From Desulfobulbaceae bacterium BRH_c16a (lineage in GTDB: Bacteria; Desulfobacterota; Desulfobulbia; Desulfobulbales; Desulfocapsaceae), in contig LADS01000049.1 of the NCBI GenBank assembly GCA_000961725.1, positions 124,001 through 188,000 on the forward strand: DNA of 64,000 bases, read 5' to 3'. Below are positions 38,893 through 47,798 of this stretch, one piece after another. A program made the position numbers and the translations under genes. How positions within the stretch are numbered: position 1 is the first letter of the stretch; each line of letters begins with the position of its first letter. The notes below the pieces were generated by a model. The model saw nothing but the letters and a program-made list of their open reading frames with translations, was not told the origin of the DNA and did not search any database.

Positions 38893-39489
38893 CTAGAATT
38901 TCTCGATTTTGGTGCCTTTTGCCACACACAGCTCAGTTTCTTGACAACAGTTACCGACAACCCGCATCATGTTGAAAATCTCGAGAAACACCGGATCATC
39001 ATGCCCCAGGTCCCGCTCGGCCTTGTCCAGGAGTGCAGCGCCCTGCTGCAGGTATCCCCGCAGTTCTTCCATGAGTATCTTCCGTTTGCCATGCCGTTCC
39101 TTCTCGCGCACGAGCAACGGCAAAATCCTCTCGATTGAGTACTCGACCAGAGCGTCGCGCGGTGCATTGTACTGCACCGACACTCTTTCCAGATTTTCCA
39201 GGGTTTTTCGGGAGACTACGTATGTTTTGGCTATTCTCTGGGTTCTCTTGCCGAAATCTTCAACATCTCTGGCGATGATTTTCAATGCCTGAGTATCTTC
39301 AATGAGATGATCGAAAAGCGACTTCTGTTTTATTCCCAACTGCCCCGACAGGATACTGAGAGCATCGATGGAGCGCTCCGTCAATTTGAAGGTGGTCCGC
39401 ACCGACTGCCGCCCACGCAAATCTGCCGTAACCTCTTCCGAATACTCCAAGTCCATTAAATGATTATCTTTTTTTTCCATAGAATCCAT
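38893..39489 (-). CDS. Putative tandem ribbon-helix-helix-like protein
   Basis: A 198 aa soluble protein I cannot assign to a named family. Two segments look like ribbon-helix-helix units: RTTFKLTERSIDALSILSGQ continuing to FDHLIED, and AKTYVVSRKTLENLERVSVQ continuing to YSIERILPLL. Each has a basic beta strand followed by two helices. The C-terminal third is helical and charged with a Cys pair (VVGNCCQETELCVAKG). If the reading is right, one chain would supply the RHH dimer usually made by two. ATG 39489 is preceded by GAGGA. It diverges from the hydrolase gene and may regulate it or itself. Confidence 0.55.
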   Translation of the reverse strand: MDSMEKKDNHLMDLEYSEEVTADLRGRQSVRTTFKLTERSIDALSILSGQLGIKQKSLFDHLIEDTQALKIIARDVEDFGKRTQRIAKTYVVSRKTLENLERVSVQYNAPRDALVEYSIERILPLLVREKERHGKRKILMEELRGYLQQGAALLDKAERDLGHDDPVFLEIFNMMRVVGNCCQETELCVAKGTKIEKF

Positions 39490-39606
39490 AGTTCTTTCCT
39501 CTGGCACTATATATTACTTTTATATTTCAACTAATATAAGTAATATTCTATTATCGTCATCTTCCAGTTTATTATTACCATCTTCAGTAAGGAGATAAAT
39601 CAAAAA

Positions 39607-40152
39607 ATGAACGATATGCCAAAAGACTGCAGGAAAAAGGTACAAAACAGCCCGACGGATGCCAACAACGGACCCCGCAGCCTCATGCCGAAGATTTTCT
39701 TCCTGCATGGTCTTGATTCATCGGGACAAGGGACCAAAGGTCGTTTTTTTGAAAAACATTTTCCCCATATTCGGCGGCCGGACTTTTCCGGAACACTTGA
39801 AAATCGCCTCCGTCGACTGGAGGAACTCTGTGGCAACGAGCAAAACCTCATCGGCTCGAGCTTTGGCGGTCTCATGGCCGCAAGTTATGCGGTTGCCCGG
39901 CCGGGACAGGTCGATCGGCTGATACTTCTGGCACCGGCTCTGAACTTTGCAGAATACCGTCCCCCCGCCCGGAAGGTATCGATTCCATGCCTCCTGATAA
40001 TCGGCAGAAACGACACGGTAACTCCGCCGGATGTTGTCCTTCCGATGGCCGAAGCGACCTTTCACAACCTGGAGGTCCTGACCCCGGACGACGACCACTT
40101 GCTGCATAAAACCTTCATGAACCTTGAATGGGGCGACATTCTCTCGGTCTGA
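39607..40152 (+). CDS. Small alpha/beta hydrolase (YqiA/UPF0227-like)
   Basis: A 181 aa hydrolase-fold protein. FFLHGLDSSGQGTK is the oxyanion loop, IGSSFGGLMAASYA the nucleophile elbow (Ser of G-S-S-F-G), PCLLIIGRNDTVTPPDVVL gives the acid, and DDDHLLHK the catalytic His. The first 27 residues are polar and may be unstructured; an internal ATG (MPKIFFLHG) could be the true start. Esterase or thioesterase activity is plausible; substrate unknown. Confidence 0.8.
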   Translation: MNDMPKDCRKKVQNSPTDANNGPRSLMPKIFFLHGLDSSGQGTKGRFFEKHFPHIRRPDFSGTLENRLRRLEELCGNEQNLIGSSFGGLMAASYAVARPGQVDRLILLAPALNFAEYRPPARKVSIPCLLIIGRNDTVTPPDVVLPMAEATFHNLEVLTPDDDHLLHKTFMNLEWGDILSV

Positions 40153-40171
40153 GATCATCCAGTGACAGACA

Positions 40172-41212
40172 CTATCTGGGAACGTCCCAGCTCTCCCCGG
40201 CCGAGAGAGGGACGATCCTTCCCGCTGCGTCCCGATAATTGACCATTGCCTGCCGCAATGCGGCAAGAGGCTGATCATAGCCGGTATCGGCGAGGGGAAA
40301 GGTTTTATAATGGATGGGCAGGACCATCGGCCGCCCGAGGTCCTCAAAGGCCAGCAGACTCTCTTCGGGATTCATATGCCCGTAGGCCATAAACCAGCGC
40401 GGGTCGTAGTCGCCGATCGGCAGGATCGCCAATCTGAAATTCTGAAATTTTTGGCGCGCCGCTCGAAAATAGTCACCGTTACCATAGCCGCTGTCCCCGA
40501 CAAAATAAATATTTCCCCCCGGGGCCGTTATGGTGAATGCCGCCCAAAGTGCACGATTGCGGTCAAACACCCCTCTTGCCGACCAGTGATGCATGGGTTC
40601 CAGATGAACTTCGACCTCAGATGTAATCGGTACTCTTTCCCCCCAGTCGTAGGATTCCGTGGCAATGGCGGAATCATGGCCGGCAATAATGGCATCGTTG
40701 CCGAGCGGCATGATGATCCGGGGCCGATGCCCGGTCCAGAGCCTGGCGATGGTATCGAGATCGAGGTGGTCGTAGTGATTATGGCTGAGCAGAACGACAT
40801 CGATCGGCGGCAGATTTTCAAAGGCAATACCGGGCGGATGAACCCTTTTCGGCCCGAACCACCGGAATGGACTTGCCCTGGGAGACCAGACCGGATCGGT
40901 CAGGATGTTCACTCCCTGGGTTTGAATAAGCACCGTCGCATGACCTACCAGAGAAACTCGCAGGCGGTCCCCGGCAACCCGTTCGGGTGGCTGATCATAT
41001 GCCGGCAGTTCGCTGTATTCCGGCCAGAATTGCCTGTCTGCATTCAACCGCCACTTGAGAAAATCAACAAAATTCTTATCCATCGGTTTGCCGGGATTAA
41101 AAAATTTCCGGCCGTCGAAATGCTCGGTAACCGGTCCGGAATAATATTTTGCACATCCGCTCTGGAAAAATGCCGCAAAGCCAACAAAAAGTAAAATTGA
41201 AAGCAGTTTCAT
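40172..41212 (-). CDS. Metallo-beta-lactamase-fold lipoprotein (NAPE-PLD/UlaG-like)
   Basis: A 346 aa protein starting MKLLSILLFVGFAAFFQSGC, with a lipobox Cys, so probably periplasmic and membrane-anchored. The MBL core has VGHATVLIQTQGVNILTDP, the zinc motif LLSHNHYDHLDLDTI, FVGDSGYGNGDYF and LPIHYKTFPLAD. The large insert and the WSPRASPFRWFGPKRVHPPG segment resemble the N-acyl-phosphatidylethanolamine phospholipase D-like group. The longer frame to 41314 is unlikely, since GGAGGG precedes the ATG at 41212. Confidence 0.85.
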   Translation of the reverse strand: MKLLSILLFVGFAAFFQSGCAKYYSGPVTEHFDGRKFFNPGKPMDKNFVDFLKWRLNADRQFWPEYSELPAYDQPPERVAGDRLRVSLVGHATVLIQTQGVNILTDPVWSPRASPFRWFGPKRVHPPGIAFENLPPIDVVLLSHNHYDHLDLDTIARLWTGHRPRIIMPLGNDAIIAGHDSAIATESYDWGERVPITSEVEVHLEPMHHWSARGVFDRNRALWAAFTITAPGGNIYFVGDSGYGNGDYFRAARQKFQNFRLAILPIGDYDPRWFMAYGHMNPEESLLAFEDLGRPMVLPIHYKTFPLADTGYDQPLAALRQAMVNYRDAAGRIVPLSAGESWDVPR

Positions 41213-41411
41213 GCTTTCCCTCCCAACAGGTTTTCCGGGTGATACGCGAGGTACCGGAAGATCTTTCCGGCACCTCCGCAGAAATGATCCGTATTTCGTA
41301 AAAAAATAATGCATAGTCGGGTAATGTCATGGATTGCTGTTACATTTCCTGATAATGACAGGCAACTGCCGCGTATTATCAGGTAGGATACCGGGAAAAC
41401 ATGGTCCTACA

Positions 41412-41440
41412 TTGCCATATAAGGAAATCCGGCTTATTCT
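41412..41440 (+). promoter_or_regulatory. Sigma-70 promoter of the universal stress protein gene
   Basis: TTGCCA, a 17-base spacer and TATTCT; predicted start near 41447, about 31 bases before the ATG. It lies in the 265-base divergent region with the MBL-fold gene. Confidence 0.5.
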
Positions 41441-41477
41441 AAAAAAAGCGTATTTCTCAAACCCTCGATCCCGATGA

Positions 41478-42365
41478 ATGCCCATGAAAAAACACTTTCT
41501 CGTCACGATAAGCAACGATACGGAGAACCTTTACGGAGTGCGGTTTGCCTGTTCGTTCTTCAATATGCTGTCTGAGCATACATTAACCCTCCTGCATATC
41601 TGCAGACTGGACAGCAACGACATGAATAAGGCCTTAACCGAGATGTGGAGAGATCCCGATGACGATCTCAAGGACCAACTCCCTGTCGGCGCCAGGAGAG
41701 CCCTGGAGAAATCCAGGGAAATTCTCAGTCAATGCAGATTTACCATAGACCAGGTGATCACCAAAACGGTTGCCGAGCGATACGGCAAGGTAAACGACAT
41801 CCTTAGCGAAGGAGCTCAAGGACTCTACGATGCCATTATTCTGGGGAGGCGTGCGACGTACGCCCTGCAGTGGATGTTTGAAAAGCCGGGCGATGAAATT
41901 GCCCATGCGATGATCCGCGACAACTGCTGTCCGGCACCACTGTGGATCTGCCCCGAACCTGAGCAGGGCCGAAAAAACGTGCTGCTCTGTATCGACGGCT
42001 CGGAAAACAGTTTCCGGGCGGTTGACCACGTGGGCTATATTCTTTCAGCCCAGGACCACCACACCATTACCCTGTTCCGTGTTGAAATCGGCGGAGGGGA
42101 AGAATCGAACGAGCTTTTCAACAGAGCCGAGAGAATGCTTCATGAACATGGCATCGGTTCGGAACGAATCATCCGGAGCAGCACCTGGGGACTGACTGTC
42201 GCCGGAGCGATACTCGGCGAGAGCGACAAGGGCGGCTATGCGGCTGTTGCCGTCGGAATGCACGGGCAGGAGCACGGTCTGCTCAAGGATTACAATCTGA
42301 CTGGCGGAACCACGGCAAAACTCATCACCAAGATAGAAAAGGCCTCTCTCTGGTGCTGTCCATAG
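41478..42365 (+). CDS. Tandem universal stress protein (UspA family)
   Basis: A 295 aa cytoplasmic protein of two Usp domains. The first (residues 3-155) begins KHFLVTISNDTENLYGVRFA and includes YDAIILGRRA. The second (about 165-295) begins KNVLLCIDGSENSFRAVDHV and ends in VAVGMHGQEHGL followed by GGTTAKLITKI, near the usual ATP-binding GxxG-9x-G(S/T) pattern. Often induced by stress or growth arrest. Converges with the YkgJ-like gene 14 bases away. Confidence 0.85.
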   Translation: MPMKKHFLVTISNDTENLYGVRFACSFFNMLSEHTLTLLHICRLDSNDMNKALTEMWRDPDDDLKDQLPVGARRALEKSREILSQCRFTIDQVITKTVAERYGKVNDILSEGAQGLYDAIILGRRATYALQWMFEKPGDEIAHAMIRDNCCPAPLWICPEPEQGRKNVLLCIDGSENSFRAVDHVGYILSAQDHHTITLFRVEIGGGEESNELFNRAERMLHEHGIGSERIIRSSTWGLTVAGAILGESDKGGYAAVAVGMHGQEHGLLKDYNLTGGTTAKLITKIEKASLWCCP

Positions 42366-42379
42366 CTCGAGCCCCTCTC

Positions 42380-43042
42380 TCAAGCTGCCCGTCTTTTAAA
42401 TCGCGGAATGGGAAATACCGGCTTATCCGGCGGATGGTCGGGGTCGCTTTGCTCAACGGGCGGAGCCGGATCGGCAAGATCAAGAACCATTCCGACCTTC
42501 TGCAATGCTTCCCGCAAGGCGGTATTGACAGGCATCCGGGCAACACCAAGGCCCGGATGTAAGGCGGTGATGCGCAATCCGGCATCGCTGAAAAGCGGTA
42601 GGGAAATATCGCCGTCGTCCACGACCAGAGCACATGCTCCCGGGCCGGCGCCTTCTTTCATAATCCGGCACATGGCCAACCGGGCAATGCCGCCACGATC
42701 ACGATTGCCGGCAAAACCGAAGAGCCGGCAAACTACCGGCCGAAAGCGGTATTGCGAACATCCCCAGAGACCGGCCTCCGTGAAGTCGGATCGGTACAGT
42801 ATACATCGCCGCTCGTCACAGTCTTTTTCAAGCCGTTTAAGAATCAGCTCAGCCTGAAAGGTGCGAAACAACTCGAAGGCCAAGGGGATACACTCCAGAA
42901 CCGTCGCCTCGACCTTCTCCGATCGGCAGCAATGGCCACACCCCTGGGGACAGGTCAGTCCCGTCCGGGCTGCAAAATCAGCCACCGCCACATCAAGCCC
43001 CCGATACACCTCCAGAACCTGGAAGTCCAACTCCTGCAGCAT
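42380..43042 (-). CDS. YkgJ-family cysteine cluster protein
   Basis: A 220 aa soluble protein of the zinc/iron-chelating CxxxCxxC family. Clusters are LTCPQGCGHCCRSEKVEATV near residues 29-48, CILYRSD and WGCSQYRFRPVVCRLFGFAG. The spacing is characteristic of the metal-binding YkgJ domain, whose biological role is unsettled. The C-terminus is basic and proline-rich. A terminator separates it from the DUF2179 gene upstream. Confidence 0.82.
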   Translation of the reverse strand: MLQELDFQVLEVYRGLDVAVADFAARTGLTCPQGCGHCCRSEKVEATVLECIPLAFELFRTFQAELILKRLEKDCDERRCILYRSDFTEAGLWGCSQYRFRPVVCRLFGFAGNRDRGGIARLAMCRIMKEGAGPGACALVVDDGDISLPLFSDAGLRITALHPGLGVARMPVNTALREALQKVGMVLDLADPAPPVEQSDPDHPPDKPVFPIPRFKRRAA

Positions 43043-43075
43043 AAGGTTTTCCGCAATAGCGTATGTAGAAAGATG

Positions 43076-43098
43076 AAAAAACCCCGAAGAAAGTCGGG
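43076..43098 (-). terminator. Rho-independent terminator downstream of the DUF2179 gene
   Basis: On the minus strand CCCGA, a six-base loop and TCGGG (43083-43098) are followed by a T run (A run at 43076-43081). The stem is short, five pairs, but GC-rich. It ends the transcript from 43832 before the YkgJ gene. Confidence 0.6.
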
Positions 43099-43235
43099 AA
43101 AAAAAATGCCTGATATCGGCAAAGAGGAAGTAGATAGTTAAATGATTTTCGAGAAAATTGCAAGAAGAGCCTGAAATTCCATCCGGTATTGCCTTCCGGT
43201 CACGCCAGGCCTCGGCAAAAGCCGAAACATAAGGA

Positions 43236-43832
43236 TTATTTTCTGTTATTCCTCTGCCGCCATCCGCCGAGCGGCGTGTAGACCGGCTTTAAAATTTTAC
43301 TGACGTCCCTTGCCATCTCCACGACATAAAAGGCATCGGAATCGATTTCGTGCACCTTGGGAATCATCCATTTCAGGTCGCGACGCCGGCAGACAATGTA
43401 TAACTCGTTGACCGGACCATTCATGCCTTCCCCTTGGAAAATCGTAACCGGCTGCCTTCTGCTGCGAAAATCATCTGCCATCTTCTGCCCGTTTTTCTGG
43501 GTGAAAACTTTCAGGATGATCATGCCGAAGGCGAGTTTCTTCTCAACCAGGATGCCGACCACATTACCGGTGGCATAGCCCAGGGAATAGAAGATCACCA
43601 GGATCGGCATCTGACTGACCTGGTGAATCACCGTACTTACCACGGTAATCCAGATAGTAACCTCGAACACCGCCAGGCAGAAGGCGAGAACCGACCGGCC
43701 CTGCACGGTGACAATGGTACGGACGGTACCGATTGAGACATCGCAGATCCTGGCAAAGAAGACCATGAGACAGGTCAGCAGGACATTCAGGTCAAAAATG
43801 GTAGCAAGATCGGCAAAAGAGGGGAAATTCAT
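43236..43832 (-). CDS. DUF2179/UPF0316 membrane protein
   Basis: A 198 aa protein with three or four N-terminal hydrophobic helices (VLLTCLMVFFARICDVSIGT, VLAFCLAVFEVTIWITVVST, MPILVIFYSLGYATGNVVG) and a soluble C-terminal domain (QPVTIFQGEGMNGPVNELYI) that resembles the DUF2179 beta-alpha unit. Such domains can bind small nucleotides or regulators, but the role of this family is unknown to me. ATG 43832 (MNFPSF) is preferred over the longer frame. Confidence 0.78.
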   Translation of the reverse strand: MNFPSFADLATIFDLNVLLTCLMVFFARICDVSIGTVRTIVTVQGRSVLAFCLAVFEVTIWITVVSTVIHQVSQMPILVIFYSLGYATGNVVGILVEKKLAFGMIILKVFTQKNGQKMADDFRSRRQPVTIFQGEGMNGPVNELYIVCRRRDLKWMIPKVHEIDSDAFYVVEMARDVSKILKPVYTPLGGWRQRNNRK

Positions 43833-43934
43833 TTTAAAACTGCTCCAGCACGGCAAGATCAATTCGGCAAAACCACGACACGAGCACCATCCTAGCCTTT
43901 TTCCCCTTCGGGCTCAACAGTTAAATCCTGCCGA

Positions 43935-44729
43935 TCAGGTGAGCAGCAGGGAATCCATCGCCAGTTCTTCTCCCTGGGCCTTGTAGAAATGTTCCAGCAG
44001 ATCCTTGACGGTCAGATTTTCCTTCTCCGAACCCTGCAGGTCGAGCAGGACCCGGCCCTGATGCAGCATGAGCAGCCGGTTGCCGAAGCTTATGGCATGC
44101 TTCATGTTATGGGTGATCATCAGGGTGGTGAGTTTCCGGCCTTTGACGATCTCCTGGGTGAGACCGAGAATCTGTCCGGCGGTCTTCGGGTCGAGCGCGG
44201 CAATATGTTCATCAAGGAGCAGCACTTCCGGTTTGATCATCGTCGCCATGAGCATGGTCAGGGCCTGACGCTGCCCCCCTGAGAGCAATCCGACCTTGTC
44301 GAGCAGACGGTTTTCAAGCCCCAGACCGAGTTGTTTCAGCTCGTCGCGGAACCGCTCGCGGTCACGGCTCTTGACCCCCTTGTTCAATCCCCTTCTCCTC
44401 CCGCGCAGGCTGGCCAGGGCCATATTCTGCTCGATGGTCGCAGATGGACAGGTCCCGAGCAGAGGGTTCTGGAAGACTCTTGAGATAAGTCCCGCCCTCT
44501 TATATTCGGGCCAGCCGGTCACATCACTTCCGGCAATAGAAATCCGCCCGGAATCCGGGAAGAAACCGCCGGCGATACAATTCAGCAGAGTCGATTTGCC
44601 GGCGCCGTTGGAGCCGATCACCGTCACGAAATCGCCCTCGTCGAGCTGGAGGGTGATGTTGTTCAGGGCGAAGACTTCGTTGACACTGCCCTTGTGGAAG
44701 TATTTTATGATATTTTCTAGTCTGATCAC
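43935..44729 (-). CDS. ABC transporter ATP-binding protein (TrpX-type importer)
   Basis: A 264 aa ATPase: Walker A GSNGAGKSTLLNCIAGGF, Q-loop region SRVFQNPLLGT, signature LLSGGQRQALTMLMA, Walker B EVLLLDEHIAALDPKTA and switch His in MITHNMKHAI. It overlaps the permease gene by four bases. The three-gene set with permease and ABC_sub_bind-type binding protein matches predicted tryptophan/aromatic importers of Gram-positive bacteria and many anaerobes; the substrate is not proven. Confidence 0.9.
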   Translation of the reverse strand: MIRLENIIKYFHKGSVNEVFALNNITLQLDEGDFVTVIGSNGAGKSTLLNCIAGGFFPDSGRISIAGSDVTGWPEYKRAGLISRVFQNPLLGTCPSATIEQNMALASLRGRRRGLNKGVKSRDRERFRDELKQLGLGLENRLLDKVGLLSGGQRQALTMLMATMIKPEVLLLDEHIAALDPKTAGQILGLTQEIVKGRKLTTLMITHNMKHAISFGNRLLMLHQGRVLLDLQGSEKENLTVKDLLEHFYKAQGEELAMDSLLLT

Positions 44730-45613
44730 CGCGCAATGAGTCTCTTCTTGAGGTTGGGGGTAATTAAAGCGCCGATCACCAGAACAGCGGTAATGAGGTT
44801 CAGATCGCTTGGGTTGAAACGAAAACTGCCGAACTCAAGGCCTAGGGCAAGAGCGATGGCCAGGCGATAGACAATCGATCCGAGGAGGGCCGCGATAAAA
44901 GCCCTGGCCATGGTCTGACAGCCGAAAACCGTCTCGCCGATAATTACCGAGGCAAGACCTGCAACGATGGTGCCGATGCCCATGCCGACATCGGCAGCCC
45001 CCTGGTTCTGGGCAACCAGCGCCCCGCTCAGGGCAACCAGGCCGTTCGACAGCCCCACGCCCAGGATGATCACGGTGTGGGTATTGACCCCGAGACTTCT
45101 GATCATCTGCGGATTGTCGCCGGTAGCGAGTATGGCCTGGCCGATTTCGGTGCTCATGAACCAGATGATAAAACAGAGGACCAGACCAGCCATGGCGCCA
45201 AAAATCACCAATCCCGCATAATGCGCGGGAATCCCCAGACGGGTCACCGCATCGAATACCGTATCGACGCCAAGAAGGGCGACGTTCGGCCCTGCCATGA
45301 TGCGGATATTGATGGAATAGAGGGCGATCATGGTCAGAATCGAGGCCAGCAGGTGGAGAATCTTGAATTTGGTGTTCAAGACCGCCGTCACCATCCCGGC
45401 GACAAAACCACCGGCCACGGCCAGCAGCAGCGACAGATAGGGATCGACGCCGCTGGTTATCGCCACCGCCGAGATGGAAGCCCCGAGAGGGAGACTGCCG
45501 TCGACGGTCAGATCGGGAAAATCGAGAATCCGAAAAGTGAGATAGACGCCGATAACCATGATGCCGTAGACCAATCCCTGCTCCACGGCACCGAGAGCTG
45601 CATAGAATGTCAT
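44726..45613 (-). CDS. ABC transporter permease (BPD_transp_2, TrpY-like)
   Basis: A 295 aa inner-membrane permease with eight or nine helices, of the branched-chain amino acid/ribose permease family. GIMVIGVYLTFRILDFPDLT at residues 15-35 and DGSLPLGASISAVAI are typical of this subgroup. It ends overlapping the ATPase gene by four bases and starts 15 bases after the binding-protein gene. Confidence 0.88.
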   Translation of the reverse strand: MTFYAALGAVEQGLVYGIMVIGVYLTFRILDFPDLTVDGSLPLGASISAVAITSGVDPYLSLLLAVAGGFVAGMVTAVLNTKFKILHLLASILTMIALYSINIRIMAGPNVALLGVDTVFDAVTRLGIPAHYAGLVIFGAMAGLVLCFIIWFMSTEIGQAILATGDNPQMIRSLGVNTHTVIILGVGLSNGLVALSGALVAQNQGAADVGMGIGTIVAGLASVIIGETVFGCQTMARAFIAALLGSIVYRLAIALALGLEFGSFRFNPSDLNLITAVLVIGALITPNLKKRLIAR

Positions 45614-45628
45614 GATAATTGCCGGGGA

Positions 45629-46600
45629 CTACTGATAGATTTCCGTTGCTTTTTCGAGCAGTGCGGCCGGAGGTTCGATTCCCATCTGCCGGGAGTAGCC
45701 GGCATTGATATGCAGTTGCAGGTCTTCCTGGAACTGAACGGGAATATTCTCCGGCTTTTCACCGGCCAGAATTCTTTCGGCAACGGCCCCGGTCTGATAG
45801 CCGTGCTTATAATAATCAAATCCCATGGCGGCGACTGCGCCTCGTTTGACCGAATCGACATCGGCGGCAAAGATCGGCAGCTTATTCTGCACCCCGACTT
45901 TAATCACCGACTCGAGCGCGGAAACAATAGTGTTATCGGTCGGGATAAAAACGGCATCGACCCGGCCGACCAGGCTTTTTGCCGCCTGATACACGTCGGC
46001 GGTCTTTGAGGCGGTGGCCTCGACCGTTTCGAACCCGAGTTTGGTGCTCAGGGCTTTTATTGCCGCGATGGTTGCCTTTGAGTTGGCCTCACCGGCATTG
46101 TAGAGCAGACCGAGTTTTTTGAGGTCGCTTTTATACGCCAGAACCATCTTCATATGTTCCTCAATGGGCAGAAGATCGGACACTCCGGTTATCCCAGGAT
46201 CGGGTTTGGCCAGATCCTTCACCAGTCCCGCAGCCACAGGATCGGTCACCGCAGTAAATATGAAAGGCCGTTTGAGCTCTTCGGGAGCCTTGCTCAAGGC
46301 CTGGACACAGGTCTGGGCGGAAGGAGTGGCGATTGCCACCAGCAGATCGGCTTTCTCGCCGACCATCTGCTGGGCGATCTGGCTTGCCGTACCCATATTG
46401 GCCTGGGCATTATGGATGGAATAGGTTGCCTCGACGTTTTTTTCTTTCAGGTAATCCTGAAAGCCCAGTAAAACAGCATCGAGTGCCGGATGCTCGACGA
46501 ACTGGCTGACTGAGATGGTGGCGCCTTCTGCGGTGTTCCCCTGCAGATTGACGCCGACAAGTAACAACGCGGCCAGTACAGCCCTGGAGAGCTTTTTCAT
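45629..46600 (-). CDS. ABC transporter substrate-binding protein (ABC_sub_bind family, TrpX-like)
   Basis: A 323 aa exported binding protein: signal peptide LSRAVLAALLLVGVNLQGNT, then ISVSQFVEHPALDAVLLGFQ, VAIATPSAQTCVQALSK, FTAVTDPVAAGLV and KKLGLLYNAGEANSKATI, all typical of PF04392 proteins. No lipobox is seen. GGGAGG precedes the ATG, and this is the first gene of the operon. Tryptophan or tyrosine is the usual predicted ligand; a T-box or other leader was not seen. Confidence 0.9.
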   Translation of the reverse strand: MKKLSRAVLAALLLVGVNLQGNTAEGATISVSQFVEHPALDAVLLGFQDYLKEKNVEATYSIHNAQANMGTASQIAQQMVGEKADLLVAIATPSAQTCVQALSKAPEELKRPFIFTAVTDPVAAGLVKDLAKPDPGITGVSDLLPIEEHMKMVLAYKSDLKKLGLLYNAGEANSKATIAAIKALSTKLGFETVEATASKTADVYQAAKSLVGRVDAVFIPTDNTIVSALESVIKVGVQNKLPIFAADVDSVKRGAVAAMGFDYYKHGYQTGAVAERILAGEKPENIPVQFQEDLQLHINAGYSRQMGIEPPAALLEKATEIYQ

Positions 46601-46724
46601 CGTCTATTCCTCCCTGAATTAATTCTCTTTCATCTTGTGAATACAGTACTTCCGGTTCGAAAACTTCTAGCCGATAATTGTGGGAAGGTCAACGATGGTT
46701 TCACCCGACAGCCCCCGATGCCGA

Positions 46725-47498
46725 TCAAAAAACATCTTTCAACCGACGCAGTGCCGCAAACACCGAAAGAGGGTCAAGATCTTCGCCGAAAAACTTTTCG
46801 GCCACGGTTCTGATAATCTCCTCCTCCCCGCAACGCAGGAAGGGATTGGTTGCGACCTCGGCTGCAAGGGTCGAGGGGGTGGTCGCCTGGCCCCTGGCCC
46901 TCTGCTCTTCCACCAGCTCCCGGCGCGCTTCGCCCGCCTTATTGCCGGGCTCGACAAATCGGGCGAATTTCAGGTTATGGGCGGTATATTCGTGACCGAA
47001 GTACACCTTCGTCGCGGGCGGCAGGTTTCTTACGAGGCTGTTCAAGGCTTCGTGCATCTGTTGAGGAGTTCCTTCGAACAACCTGCCGCAACCGGCACCG
47101 AACAAGGTATCGCCGGTAAAGAGGTCGGTCCCGAACAGATAGCAGATACTGCCGGAGGTGTGCCCCGGGGTGTGGATGGCCTGTCCGGTAATTCTGCCGA
47201 TCCGGACGGTACCGCCGTCGGTAAGCGGAGAGTTGAAGCCGGGAATTCTCCGTCGGTCCACTTGATGACCATAGATATCCAAATCGGGAAACTCCTCCCG
47301 CAGATCATCAAGACCGCCGATATGATCGGCATGATGGTGGGTACAATAGACGGCTCGCAACTGCACTCCGGCAGACGCCACGGCGCACGAAACGGGATAA
47401 TATTCCGCCGGGTCGACGACTGCCGCAGTTCCGGTTTCTTCACAGATAATGAGATAGGAGTAGTTATCGAAGGAACAAGGCAACGTGATGATCTTCAT
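46725..47498 (-). CDS. Glyoxalase II-like hydroxyacylglutathione hydrolase
   Basis: A 257 aa MBL-fold hydrolase. The glyoxalase II metal motif is THHHADHIGG, followed by HTPGHTSGSICYLFGTDLFT, GDTLFGAGCGRLFEGTPQQM and FGHEYTAHNLKFA. The C-terminal substrate domain (NPFLRCGEEE) has the family form. It would hydrolyse S-lactoylglutathione or a related thioester. ATG 47498 (MKIITLPC) is chosen; the frame to 47552 adds residues not seen in the family. Confidence 0.88.
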   Translation of the reverse strand: MKIITLPCSFDNYSYLIICEETGTAAVVDPAEYYPVSCAVASAGVQLRAVYCTHHHADHIGGLDDLREEFPDLDIYGHQVDRRRIPGFNSPLTDGGTVRIGRITGQAIHTPGHTSGSICYLFGTDLFTGDTLFGAGCGRLFEGTPQQMHEALNSLVRNLPPATKVYFGHEYTAHNLKFARFVEPGNKAGEARRELVEEQRARGQATTPSTLAAEVATNPFLRCGEEEIIRTVAEKFFGEDLDPLSVFAALRRLKDVF

Positions 47499-47656
47499 AT
47501 CTTTCACCTGTAGCTGTTGGAAAAATACGGATAGGAGGAAAAGACACGGCACCGTGCCGAACGTGCCCAGACATTTCCTCGGCGTAGATGGTGACGATGC
47601 AGCTTTTCATGCCATCTTCCTGAAGATCATACACGTAAATGATGGCCCTGCTCCAG

Positions 47657-47724
47657 AAATAAAAAGCCCCGCATGCAGCTTTCGCCACATTGAGGGCACG
47701 AGCGAAAGGATTGCATGCGAGGCT
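47657..47724 (-). terminator. Strong terminator of the zraP-like gene
   Basis: On the minus strand AGCCTCGCATGCA (with a bulge) and CTTTCGC pair with GCGAAAG and TGCATGCGGGGCT, making a stem of about 20 pairs with a 16-base loop, followed by TTTTTATTT (47657-47665). A smaller hairpin GGAGCCGT/ACGGCTCC at 47765-47786 lies closer to the stop codon. Confidence 0.8.
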
Positions 47725-47798
47725 GAAGGGAAGCCCAGGCCGTTGTCAAAAAACCATGGCCTGAGGAGCCGTAACGAAACGGCTCCCGATCTGAGTTG

